Assembly (NCBI RefSeq): GCF_004114425.1 | Contig: NZ_RDQF01000008.1 | Span: forward strand, 62,001 to 126,000 | From: Bradyrhizobium vignae | Lineage (GTDB): Bacteria; Pseudomonadota; Alphaproteobacteria; Rhizobiales; Xanthobacteraceae | Length of the DNA stretch: 64,000 nucleotides | Direction: 5' to 3' | Shown: piece after piece, positions 33,570-41,360 of the stretch | How the letters are laid out: each line of letters opens with the position of its first letter | How positions within the stretch are numbered: position 1 is the stretch's first letter | Program-made: the position numbers and the translations under genes | Notes under the pieces: model-generated | The model's database searches: none | The model's input: only the letters and a program-made list of their open reading frames with translations | Told to the model about the DNA's origin: nothing

Positions 33570-34417
33570 ACAGCGATATTGTCGATCAGCCGGGTGGTGC
33601 CGAGCCTGGCCGCGACCAGGATCCGCAGGGGGCCGTCCTTGCGCGAGGTGACCGGTGCCAGCGTCTCGGCATGGCGGACCTCGTAATAGTCGAGCGCCAA
33701 GCCTGCCGCCTTGATCATCTCGGCGCCGCCTCCCATCGCAGGCGCGATCGAATCGCCGGCACGGATGCGCGCGGCGCTCTCTTTCATGGCGCGGTAGAGG
33801 ACGGTGGCGGTCTGGCGCTCCTCGGGCGAGAGGTAGACGTTGCGCGAGGACATCGCGAGCCCGTCGCGCTCGCGCACGGTGCGGGAGCCGATCACCTTGA
33901 CGCCGAGGTCGAGGTCGCGCGCCATCTGCATCACCACCCGCAACTGCTGAAAGTCCTTTTCGCCGAAGATCGCCACATCAGGCCGGCACTGCGTGAACAG
34001 CTTGCCGACGACGGTGGCGACACCGCCGAAGAAGTGCGGTCGGAAGCGGTCCTCGAGCCCGGCCAGCGCCGGCCCTTCCGGCACGATGCGGGTGGCAAAG
34101 CCCTCCGGATACATGGCTGCGACGCCCGGGTGCCAGACGATATCGACCTCCTCGGCGACGAGCCTGGCGATATCGGCCTTCCAGGTTCGCGGGTAGGCAC
34201 CAAAATCCTCGGTCGGGGCAAACTGAGTGGGGTTGACGAAGATCGACACCACGACGCGAGTGGCGCGCCGCTTGGCAAGACGAACCAGCGACACATGCCC
34301 GTCGTGAAGGGCCCCCATGGTCGGGACCAGCGCGATCGTGGCCTTTCGCTTGCGGAGATTGTCGATGGCGCGTCGCAGGGTGGGGACCGTGCGGGCGATC
34401 AATGGGCTTGCTGACAT
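33566..34417 (-). CDS. panC: Pantothenate synthetase PanC
   Basis: The 283-residue enzyme joins pantoate and beta-alanine with ATP to make pantothenate, the precursor of coenzyme A. Family motifs are all visible: [16 protein letters not shown] (HxGH nucleotide site), [16 protein letters not shown] and SSRNVYLS (KMSKS-like site). Length is normal. The ATG at 34417 gives the standard N-terminus; the longer frame upstream is rejected. It is divergent from mipZ and convergent with the DUF1489 gene. Confidence 0.95.
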   Translation of the reverse strand: MSASPLIARTVPTLRRAIDNLRKRKATIALVPTMGALHDGHVSLVRLAKRRATRVVVSIFVNPTQFAPTEDFGAYPRTWKADIARLVAEEVDIVWHPGVAAMYPEGFATRIVPEGPALAGLEDRFRPHFFGGVATVVGKLFTQCRPDVAIFGEKDFQQLRVVMQMARDLDLGVKVIGSRTVRERDGLAMSSRNVYLSPEERQTATVLYRAMKESAARIRAGDSIAPAMGGGAEMIKAAGLALDYYEVRHAETLAPVTSRKDGPLRILVAARLGTTRLIDNIAV

Positions 34418-34700
34418 CAGGACTCGACGGATTGGGAAGCGACGAAAGGCGCGGGCGCAGCGCCAGCAGGCTAACCTTAACAAGCGGCGCTCGTGGACGC
34501 CATGCATCCGGATGCGGCACAGCATCCCGCGCACGGTGGCGCAGCACGTTTGCGACATTGTGGGCCGGATCGCAGATGAAAGATGGCGCGCGATTCATGA
34601 TGAAGCAGGGCGCGCTGCGATTTGCATTACCTGTCACGCATTTCACTTGACCGCAGAGGCGACCAACTCGAAGATATTCGTCAGGGTGTTGAGGATCGCT

Positions 34701-35624
34701 ATGCTTGTGCAGGCTAGCCAAGGCCAATCCGGCGCGGCGCATGTGGTCGTGCTCGGCAACGAGAAGGGCGGCTCCGGCAAATCGACCACCGCCTTGCACA
34801 TTGCTGTTGCGCTCCTGAAGGCCGGCCAGCGGGTCGCCACCATCGACCTCGACTGCCGCCAGCGAAGCTTCACCCGCTATATCGACAACCGCGCCGCCTG
34901 GGCCCGTCGCACCAAGCTCGACCTCGAACTGCCGGTGCATCGCTGCATCAAGCTCGGCGAGACCATGCAGATTGCCGAGAACGAGACTTCCGAGTTCCAG
35001 CAGTTCATGGAGGCGGTCTCGGCAGTCGAGAGCAGCTTCGACTTCATCGTCATCGATACGCCCGGTACCGACAGCTATCTGATGCGGCTTGCCCATTCGA
35101 TGGCCGACACCCTGGTGACGCCGATCAACGACAGCTTCCTCGATTTCGATGTGCTCGGCACCGTCGATCCCGCGAGCTACGCGGTGACGGGCGAGAGTCA
35201 CTATGCCGAGATGGTACGCGACGTCAGGCGCAAGCGCCGCCAGGTCGATGGCGCGACCACCGACTGGATCGTCGTGCGCAACCGCCTCTCCATGCTCGGC
35301 TCCCGCAACAAGCAACTCGTCGCCGAGGGGTTGAAGGATTTGTCGCTGCGGCTCGGGTTCCGCTACGTCGATGGCTTCGCCGAGCGTGTCGTGTACCGCG
35401 AATTTTTTCCGCGCGGCCTGACCGCCCTCGATGAGATCGATGAGGCCACGCTCGGCATGCGGCCCAATCTCGGCCATCTCACCGCGCGGGAAGAGGTGAC
35501 GAGCCTGCTCCGCCAGCTCAAGCTGCCGCTCGACGAGCGCGGCCGCCGCCGCGCCGCCAACCGGGCCGAGTGGTTCAGCCAGGTCGACAAGCCGCTTGAG
35601 GTCCACGACATCCTCGGCGCCTGA
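34701..35624 (+). CDS. mipZ: Division-plane positioning ATPase MipZ
   Basis: The 307-residue ParA/MinD-superfamily ATPase has a deviant Walker A motif (GNEKGGSGKST, residues about 19-29), DLDCRQRSF, and a Walker B-like VIDTPGTDSYL. MipZ binds ParB at the chromosome poles and inhibits FtsZ, which places the division septum at midcell in alphaproteobacteria such as Caulobacter. Start ATG 34701 follows GAGGATCGCT. The length and the C-terminal charged region (LPLDERGRRRAANRAEWF) match the family. It is unrelated to plasmid partition; no parB is adjacent. Confidence 0.92.
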   Translation: MLVQASQGQSGAAHVVVLGNEKGGSGKSTTALHIAVALLKAGQRVATIDLDCRQRSFTRYIDNRAAWARRTKLDLELPVHRCIKLGETMQIAENETSEFQQFMEAVSAVESSFDFIVIDTPGTDSYLMRLAHSMADTLVTPINDSFLDFDVLGTVDPASYAVTGESHYAEMVRDVRRKRRQVDGATTDWIVVRNRLSMLGSRNKQLVAEGLKDLSLRLGFRYVDGFAERVVYREFFPRGLTALDEIDEATLGMRPNLGHLTAREEVTSLLRQLKLPLDERGRRRAANRAEWFSQVDKPLEVHDILGA

Positions 35625-35803
35625 CGCCTCGGTATCGCGCCAGTTCCAGCCGTTCCGGGTAATACCTGTCGCGGGAACCCGGCCCGCGTCCGGCGCGTTC
35701 TATCCTGCATCTACTGCGAAATCGAACCGAATCGAGACCGGTTGCGTCGAACGGTGACCTGCACCCTGACGTAGCGGTATGAGGATGGGGTGCTCACAAA
35801 CCG

Positions 35804-35816
35804 TGTGCGACGCACA
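35804..35816. promoter_or_regulatory. TGTGC-N3-GCACA dyad upstream of the alpha/beta hydrolase
   Basis: A perfect 13-base dyad, TGTGC-GAC-GCACA, in the 342-base gap between mipZ and the hydrolase. Two dyads of the same form lie at the phasin promoter (40840 and 40869). A shared repressor, possibly PhaR, is plausible. Confidence 0.4.
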
Positions 35817-35851
35817 ATGAAAGGGCTGCGGGCTCACAATATTTAGCCTTC

Positions 35852-35876
35852 CTGTCACGCTCCTGTGACATATATT
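35852..35876 (+). promoter_or_regulatory. Direct-repeat/dyad box and -10 element before the hydrolase
   Basis: CTGTCAC and CTGTGAC occur as direct repeats exactly 11 bases apart, as in a PhoB box (CTGTCAT-N4-CTGTCAT; 11 of 14 bases match). The same bases also form an inverted repeat TGTCAC-N6-GTGACA. TATATT follows at 35871-35876 and could be a -10 element. The start codon is 91 bases further on. Confidence 0.35.
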
Positions 35877-35966
35877 AGGGAATAGGCGACCAGGGGCCGA
35901 AGAGCCCCGGAAGAACACGATTTTCAACAGGGATTCAGGCCGCAAAGCCTGAGGCTGAGGACGAAA

Positions 35967-36827
35967 ATGAAGCGTGGAATTGCCGTTCTGGTTTCGGTCA
36001 GTGCCCTCTGCGGCATCGCCTATTTCACGGCGAGCAAGTGGGCGATCAAGCACGAGACCATCACCTTCTACGATGCCTCGCGCGACAACCGCCCGGTGCC
36101 CGTAGACATCGCGGTGCGCCGCGACAAGGAACTGCAGGCCAATGCCGGCATGATCACGCTGCCGGTCGCCGTGATCAACCACGGCAACACCGTCAAGAAC
36201 ACCGAGTACGGCTTCCTCGCCAACATCTTCGCCGCGCGCGGCTACATGGTCGTGAGCCCGCAGCATGATTTGCCGACCGATCCTCCGATGGTGACCAAGC
36301 CCGGCGAACTCTACGTCGGCCGGCTGCCGCAGATCCTGCGCGGCGTCGCCAACATCCATCTCGCCATGCAGGAGATGAAGAAGGTTCAGCCCAACGCCGA
36401 CTATGACAAGGTGACCATGGTCGGCCACTCCATGGGCGGCGACATCACGATGTACTTCGCCAAGCAGTATCCGGACGAAGTCAAGAAGGTCGTCACGCTC
36501 GACAATCTGCGCGTGCCCTTCGTCACCGCCGGCAAGTTCAAGATCCTCTCGTTCCGCTCGCAGGATCCACAGTTCAAGACGGACGCAGGCGTGCTCCCGA
36601 CCGACGAGGAATGCGAGAAGGCGGGCATCCAGGTCGTGAAGACCGAATTCCAGCACAACGACATGCGCGACACCGGTCCGGATGCGGCCAAGAGCTCGAT
36701 CCAGAGCATGCTCGACAAGTTCCTGAACGCGACGGACAGCGAGGTGGCGCCGGTCGACACGCAATCGGCCCCGCCCAAGGTCCTCGAGCCTGGTCCGGTC
36801 GCCCTGATGGCGCCTGCCAAGAGCTGA
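35967..36827 (+). CDS. Alpha/beta hydrolase with N-terminal signal/anchor
   Basis: The 286-residue protein has a hydrophobic N-terminal segment (about 5-22) and an alpha/beta hydrolase core with the nucleophile elbow GHSMGG (S155) after VINHGN (oxyanion-hole region). Esterase or lipase activity in the periplasm or at the membrane is expected; substrate unknown. The 5' region carries a TGTGC-N3-GCACA dyad like those at the phasin gene, so a link to polyhydroxybutyrate metabolism is possible but unproven. The stop codon lies in a 14-base tandem repeat. Confidence 0.82.
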   Translation: MKRGIAVLVSVSALCGIAYFTASKWAIKHETITFYDASRDNRPVPVDIAVRRDKELQANAGMITLPVAVINHGNTVKNTEYGFLANIFAARGYMVVSPQHDLPTDPPMVTKPGELYVGRLPQILRGVANIHLAMQEMKKVQPNADYDKVTMVGHSMGGDITMYFAKQYPDEVKKVVTLDNLRVPFVTAGKFKILSFRSQDPQFKTDAGVLPTDEECEKAGIQVVKTEFQHNDMRDTGPDAAKSSIQSMLDKFLNATDSEVAPVDTQSAPPKVLEPGPVALMAPAKS

Positions 36828-36850
36828 CGTACAAGGGCTGACGTACAAGA
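36823..36850. repeat. 14-base tandem repeat at the hydrolase stop codon
   Basis: Two copies of GCTGACGTACAAGG/A followed by a partial third (GCTGACATC). The first copy contains the TGA stop of the hydrolase gene. Confidence 0.75.
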
Positions 36851-36963
36851 GCTGACATCGCCGCTCGACTGTAAGCCTCCGCCGGCGCCCGCCCGCGGAG
36901 GCTTTGCGCATTGACCGGGCCGCATGCGCTGACCACATTAGCCGTTCACGCAAGGTGCAAGCG

Positions 36964-37713
36964 ATGTCGGGCGAACCCATCAAACCGCGCGGTCGCGATG
37001 CCGTCTCGGCGCAAGCAGACGGCGCGCTACCGCAAGCGGGGACCTCAACCGCGGAAGACATCGCCGCCTTCGTCGCCAAGGCGCGGGCCCTGTCACCGCA
37101 TGCACCGGGCGCGAAGGGACGGCTGATCTTTGCGCTGGATGCGACGATGAGCCGGCAGCCGACCTGGGACATGGCCTGCGCGCTCCAGGCCGACATGTTT
37201 CGCGAGGCCGCGGCGCTCGGCAGTCTCGACATCCGGCTGGTCTATTATCGCGGCTTCAACGAGTGCCGGGCCACGGGTTGGATCTCCGACAGCGCCAAGC
37301 TGGCGGCGCTGATGAGCAAGATCGATTGCCGCGGCGGCGACACCCAGATTGGCAAGGTACTGAGCGAGGCCCGGCGCGAGGCGGTCGCATCCGGCGTGCG
37401 GGCCGTGGTCTTCGTCGGCGATGCCATGGAGGAAGAAATCGACCAGCTCTGCGCCAAAGCCGGCGAACTCGGCATGCTCAAGGTGCCGGTGTTCGTGTTT
37501 CAGGAAGGTCATGACGCCGTCGCCGAGCGGGCCTTCCGCGAGATCGCGCGCCTGACTGGCGGTGCCTGGTGCCGGTTCGATCCCGGTGCGGCGGCGCAGC
37601 TGCGCGAGCTGTTGCGGGCAGCTGCGGCCTATGCCGCCGGCGGACGTGAGGCGTTGCTGAAATTGGCTGGAAGCGTGAGCGGCGCGGCGAAGCTGATCAG
37701 CCAGCTGAAATAG
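36964..37713 (+). CDS. VWA-like domain protein
   Basis: The 249-residue protein contains a von Willebrand factor A-like fold from about residue 52: LIFALDATMSRQPTWDMA carries a MIDAS-like D-x-T-x-S, followed by TQIGKVL and VFVGDAMEEEID. It has no signal peptide, so it is likely cytoplasmic. VWA proteins usually mediate metal-dependent protein contacts. It lies 61 bases upstream of a membrane J-domain protein on the same strand, so the two may be co-transcribed and cooperate in a chaperone-like process. That is inference. Confidence 0.78.
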   Translation: MSGEPIKPRGRDAVSAQADGALPQAGTSTAEDIAAFVAKARALSPHAPGAKGRLIFALDATMSRQPTWDMACALQADMFREAAALGSLDIRLVYYRGFNECRATGWISDSAKLAALMSKIDCRGGDTQIGKVLSEARREAVASGVRAVVFVGDAMEEEIDQLCAKAGELGMLKVPVFVFQEGHDAVAERAFREIARLTGGAWCRFDPGAAAQLRELLRAAAAYAAGGREALLKLAGSVSGAAKLISQLK

Positions 37714-37774
37714 CGGCCTGGCCGGCGGCAGTGAACGCCATGCTTTTTGACGAGAGGACGACTATATTCCGGCC

Positions 37775-38500
37775 ATGACCCTGCTTGCCGGCGCTGTCGC
37801 TGTTATCACGCTTTACCTGCTGCTCCAGATGTTCCGCTCCGCCAATCCGGCGGTGCTGGCGCGCACCATCAAGTTCGGCGGCGGCGTGCTGGCGCTGGCG
37901 GTCGCAGCCTTCACGGGCTTGCGCGGCGAGCTGGCGGTTGCGATCCCCCTCGGAATATTTGGCGCCGGGTTGCTCGGCTGGACGCCGTTGGCGAATGCCG
38001 GCTTCGGCAATGTCGGAGGGCTGTTCGGCGGCGGCGCGACGCGCCCGTCCGGGCAGGCCTCGCGGGTGCGCTCGCCATTCCTGGACATGCGGCTCGACCA
38101 CGACTCTGGCCAGCTTTCCGGCCAGATCGTCGCGGGGCCTCACGCCGGGCGCAGTCTCGATGAGTTCGATCTCGCCGGCCTGCTGGCGATGGTCCCGACC
38201 TTCGACGCCGAGAGCGTGGCCTTACTTGAAAGCTATCTGGACCGCCGGTTTCCCGCTTGGCGTCAGAACGCGCAGGGCGATGCGGCAGGGCGGCAGCGCC
38301 GCACGGCGGCGAGCAGCAAAATGACGGCGGAGGAAGCCTATCAGATCCTTGGCCTGCAGCCGGGCGCGGGGCGCGACGACATCAGCCGGGCCCACAAGGC
38401 CCTGATGAAGAAACTCCATCCCGACCAAGGGGGCTCGACGTATCTCGCTGCCCGGGTAAACGAGGCCAAGGATACTCTGCTTCGCACGCATAACGGCTAA
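37775..38500 (+). CDS. Membrane-anchored J-domain protein
   Basis: The 241-residue protein has N-terminal hydrophobic helices (about 2-20, 35-70) and a C-terminal J domain (about 185-241) with EAYQILGLQPGAGRDDI and the essential HPD motif in KLHPDQGG. J domains stimulate the ATPase of Hsp70/DnaK. An N-terminal membrane anchor with a C-terminal J domain is the arrangement of TIM14/Pam18-type proteins, and similar proteins are known in alphaproteobacteria. It probably recruits DnaK to the inner membrane. Confidence 0.85.
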   Translation: MTLLAGAVAVITLYLLLQMFRSANPAVLARTIKFGGGVLALAVAAFTGLRGELAVAIPLGIFGAGLLGWTPLANAGFGNVGGLFGGGATRPSGQASRVRSPFLDMRLDHDSGQLSGQIVAGPHAGRSLDEFDLAGLLAMVPTFDAESVALLESYLDRRFPAWRQNAQGDAAGRQRRTAASSKMTAEEAYQILGLQPGAGRDDISRAHKALMKKLHPDQGGSTYLAARVNEAKDTLLRTHNG

Positions 38501-38684
38501 CTCCGGCACCACGCCACAAACGCCCGTACCGCGTGAGCTCCGTTTGCTCTGTGTCGCCGTCGCCCGCCTGTGTCGGCGTGGTCGATCCCCTCAAGCAAAG
38601 TTTTAACCGTAAATCCTTGACGAGAGGTTGTCGTGGAACAGCCTTGTCGTGAAACCGCTTCGGCATCACCGCAGCCCAAAATGA

Positions 38685-38711
38685 AAATGCCCGCGCAAGG
38701 CGCGGGCATTT
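38685..38711 (-). terminator. Rho-independent terminator of the carboxypeptidase gene
   Basis: Perfect 11-base stem (AAATGCCCGCG / CGCGGGCATTT) with a 5-base loop. On the minus strand it is followed by TTTTCATTTT. It lies 23 bases after the carboxypeptidase stop. Confidence 0.8.
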
Positions 38712-38733
38712 GGTCTGCAACGGAGGAAGGAGA

Positions 38734-40557
38734 TCAGTTGCGAACGGTGATGCAGGAGATCTCGGCACGCTTCAAGGTGCGGCAGACTGCTTCGGCCTGG
38801 TCGCGCTCGAGCCCGGCGAAGCGGGCGCGGTAGAGCTTGCGATTGTCCTTGGCGACAACGGGCTCGGTGAACGGGTCGGCCTTGCTGAGCAAGCCGCGCG
38901 CCGAGTTGCGGGCGGCATCGATGCGCTGCTGAGCTTCGTTCTCGCTATCGAGCGCGCCGACCTGGACGATCCAGCCGCTGTGGGTGACGGCTGGCCTGGT
39001 GGTGGCGCTCATCTGGATCGGCTGCGACGGCGGCTCGGCGGACGCGAGCTTCGGAGCGGCGGGAGCGGGCGCCGCGGCCGGCAGCACCCCGAGAATGCCG
39101 TTGCCGGTGCCGAAGCCGGCCGGCTGCCGAGGCAGTTCGGTGCGGGCAATCTCGGCCTTCGGCGCTTCCGGCTGGCTCACCGCCTCCGGCTTGTTGATGA
39201 GGTCTGCCCTGGCGACGATGGCGCCGGAGGTTTCCGCGACGTCCGAACGCGGCGGGATGGTGCTGGTGACCGGCGGCGCGACCTGAGCCGGGGCCGCAGA
39301 GGCGACCTTCACGGCGCCGGCCTTGACCTGAACCGTCTTGACCCGAACCGGCTTCATCGGCTCGGACGAGCCGGGGATGATGGAGAGCGGCTGGCTCGAG
39401 ATCACACCATTGGTGAGCGGCGCAGGTTCGACCTTGGACTCCGTCGGCCGAACTTCGGGTTTGGGCTGAGCGGGCGGCATGGCGGCAGTCGCGGCGGCCA
39501 GCGTCGACAGACGCGCGGCAAGGCGTGACGGGGCAGCCTCGGGAGCAGGCGCTACAGCGGCCTGGACCTGCGGCGCGGAGCGGGGAGCATCCGATGCATC
39601 GGCGACGTCGGTATTGGCCTCGGCGCCGTTGCGCTCCGTGACTGCGGCGACGGTGTGGACGGTTGCACCCTTCTCGAGATTCTCGGCGAGCAGGTTGCGC
39701 ATGATGGCGTCGCGCGAACCGCCGCTACGGCCGCCGAGCACAACGCCGATCAGGTGGCGGTTGCCCCGGCGCATCGAGGTAACGAGGTTGAAGCCTGAGG
39801 CGCGGGTGTAGCCGGTCTTGATGCCGTCCACGCCCTCGACGCTGCCGAGCAGGTGGTTGTGGTTGCGGATCGACTGTCCCCGCCAATTGAAGGTCGAGGT
39901 CGCGAAATAGCGATAGTAGCGCGGGAAGCGCTCCTGGATGGCGCGACCCAGCGTAGCCTGGTCGCGTGCGGTCGTGACCTGCTCGTCGTTGGGAAGGCCA
40001 TTGGCGTTGCGGTAGACCGTCCGCGACATGCCGAGCGAGCGCGCCTTGCGCGTCATCATCTGGGCGAAGTCGTCCTCGTTACCGGCGATCGCTTCTGCGA
40101 TCACCACGGCTGCATCGTTGGCTGAACGGGTGACGAGGCCCTTGATCGCGTCCTCAACGCGAATGGTCTGGCCGGCACGCAGATTCAGCTTGGTCGGATC
40201 CTGGTCGGCAGCGTGCTGGGACACCGGCATCTCAGTGTCGAGTTTCATCTTGCCGGATTCCAGGCGCTCGAACAGCAGATAGAGCGTCATGATCTTGGTC
40301 AGCGAGGCCGGATGGCGAATCCCGTCAGGACTTGTCGCCTGCAGCACCGCGCCGGAATTGCCGTCGATGATGATGGACGCGAATTTCGGGCTGGAGCTCT
40401 CGGACACATCGCGCTGGACCCGGTGGTGCGCGTAGTGTCGGCGATGGCGCCGCGCTTCGGCAGCATCGGTGGTGAAGATGACTGCGGTGGTGACCGTAAG
40501 AAGCCCGAAAACGCCAACCCGCGCCAAGCGCGAGGAAGACAAGTTTTTACGAAGCAT
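38734..40557 (-). CDS. D-alanyl-D-alanine carboxypeptidase with SPOR domain
   Basis: The 607-residue secreted protein has a signal peptide (about 1-34), a penicillin-binding serine peptidase domain with SLTK (S85-K88), SAN (145-147) and KTG (247-249), a long Ala/Pro/Val-rich linker (about 310-520) and a C-terminal SPOR domain (about 525-607; WIVQVGALDSENEAQQRI). It should trim the terminal D-Ala of peptidoglycan stem peptides in the periplasm, and SPOR should direct it to denuded glycans at the division site. The long linker is unusual compared with DacA/DacC of enterics but common in rhizobia. Confidence 0.92.
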   Translation of the reverse strand: MLRKNLSSSRLARVGVFGLLTVTTAVIFTTDAAEARRHRRHYAHHRVQRDVSESSSPKFASIIIDGNSGAVLQATSPDGIRHPASLTKIMTLYLLFERLESGKMKLDTEMPVSQHAADQDPTKLNLRAGQTIRVEDAIKGLVTRSANDAAVVIAEAIAGNEDDFAQMMTRKARSLGMSRTVYRNANGLPNDEQVTTARDQATLGRAIQERFPRYYRYFATSTFNWRGQSIRNHNHLLGSVEGVDGIKTGYTRASGFNLVTSMRRGNRHLIGVVLGGRSGGSRDAIMRNLLAENLEKGATVHTVAAVTERNGAEANTDVADASDAPRSAPQVQAAVAPAPEAAPSRLAARLSTLAAATAAMPPAQPKPEVRPTESKVEPAPLTNGVISSQPLSIIPGSSEPMKPVRVKTVQVKAGAVKVASAAPAQVAPPVTSTIPPRSDVAETSGAIVARADLINKPEAVSQPEAPKAEIARTELPRQPAGFGTGNGILGVLPAAAPAPAAPKLASAEPPSQPIQMSATTRPAVTHSGWIVQVGALDSENEAQQRIDAARNSARGLLSKADPFTEPVVAKDNRKLYRARFAGLERDQAEAVCRTLKRAEISCITVRN

Positions 40558-40839
40558 GGAACCCCGTCCCCGTTTCTGACTTGATCACCGGCCCGTGAGG
40601 CGAAATTGTGCCCAATAAACCCGGGATCATTACCTGCTCAGGCTGTCCCTCCGCTGGTGTTCGCCGCGGGGGACGTTGGACCCGAGCCGCTGTTCTGGCC
40701 AAGGTGATGTTCTCAAACGGCTTTTGGCCGCTTGCGGAAGTGAACACGTCCAGGGAATCAGGGTAGGGGGCCGCGGTTTCCAAAAGCTTAAGGAACCCTT
40801 GCGGGAAACCCCGGGAATTTCTGCGATTTGCATCGAATT

Positions 40840-40854
40840 TTGTGCGATGCACAA
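40840..40854. promoter_or_regulatory. Operator-like dyad 1 upstream of phasin
   Basis: Perfect 15-base dyad TTGTGC-GAT-GCACAA, directly upstream of the -35 element of the phasin promoter. It resembles the TGC-N3-GCA sites reported for PhaR-type repressors. Confidence 0.6.
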
Positions 40855-40859
40855 GATTG

Positions 40860-40888
40860 TTGACTTTTTTGTGCGTTGCACTAATTTT
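40860..40888 (+). promoter_or_regulatory. Phasin promoter with operator dyad 2 in the spacer
   Basis: TTGACT (40860-40865) and TAATTT (from 40882) are 16 bases apart, a good housekeeping-type promoter. The spacer contains a second dyad, TTGTGC-GTT-GCACTA (40869-40883), so a bound repressor would block RNA polymerase. The gene starts 62 bases after the -10. Confidence 0.55.
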
Positions 40889-40944
40889 GGGCGAAGTCAG
40901 GGAGCCGGGGCTTCCCGACGTGAGCCAGGGAAAAGGATTCCGAG

Positions 40945-41283
40945 ATGTTCAAGGTTGAAGACTTTCAGAACTACGGGAAAGAGCAGTTCGAGCAGTGCGT
41001 TGCCTCCGCGACCTCGGTGCAGCACGGCCTCCAGGCGATCGCGAGCGCCTATGGCGACTATACGAAGAAGTCGTTCGAAGACACCAAGTCCTTTGTCGAG
41101 AAGCTTTCCGGCGTGAAGTCGCTGGACAAGGCCATGGAAGCACAGACCGATTTTGCCCGTTCCGCCTACGAGACCTTCGTTGCGGAATCGCAGAAGATCG
41201 CCGGCCTCTACAACGACCTCGCCAAGCAGGCGTTCAAGCCGGTCGAGACGATTGTGTCGAAGTTCACCCCGGCCGCTCACTAA
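40945..41283 (+). CDS. phaP: Phasin family protein
   Basis: The 112-residue helical protein (MFKVEDFQNYGKEQFEQCVA, then amphipathic helices such as FEDTKSFVEKLSGVKSLDKA) matches the Phasin_2 family. Phasins coat polyhydroxybutyrate granules and control their size and number. ATG 40945 follows AAAAGGATTCCGAG. The gene has its own promoter with two operator-like dyads and its own strong terminator, so it is a single-gene unit likely expressed at high level when PHB is made. Confidence 0.9.
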   Translation: MFKVEDFQNYGKEQFEQCVASATSVQHGLQAIASAYGDYTKKSFEDTKSFVEKLSGVKSLDKAMEAQTDFARSAYETFVAESQKIAGLYNDLAKQAFKPVETIVSKFTPAAH

Positions 41284-41310
41284 ACTCTCCGGGAAATCCT
41301 GGAAGCGAAA

Positions 41311-41339
41311 AGCCCGGCTGAAACAGCCGGGCTTTTTTT
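41311..41339 (+). terminator. Rho-independent terminator of the phasin gene
   Basis: Ten-base stem AGCCCGGCTG / CAGCCGGGCT with an AAA loop, followed by a run of seven T (the first is shared with the stem end). Confidence 0.92.
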
Positions 41340-41360
41340 GTGAGTGGCTCCACTTCCGCG

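Noticed and set aside
34418..34700. A frame extending panC upstream and one extending mipZ upstream
   Set aside because: Both extensions are basic, low-quality sequence, and normal family starts lie at 34417 and 34701.
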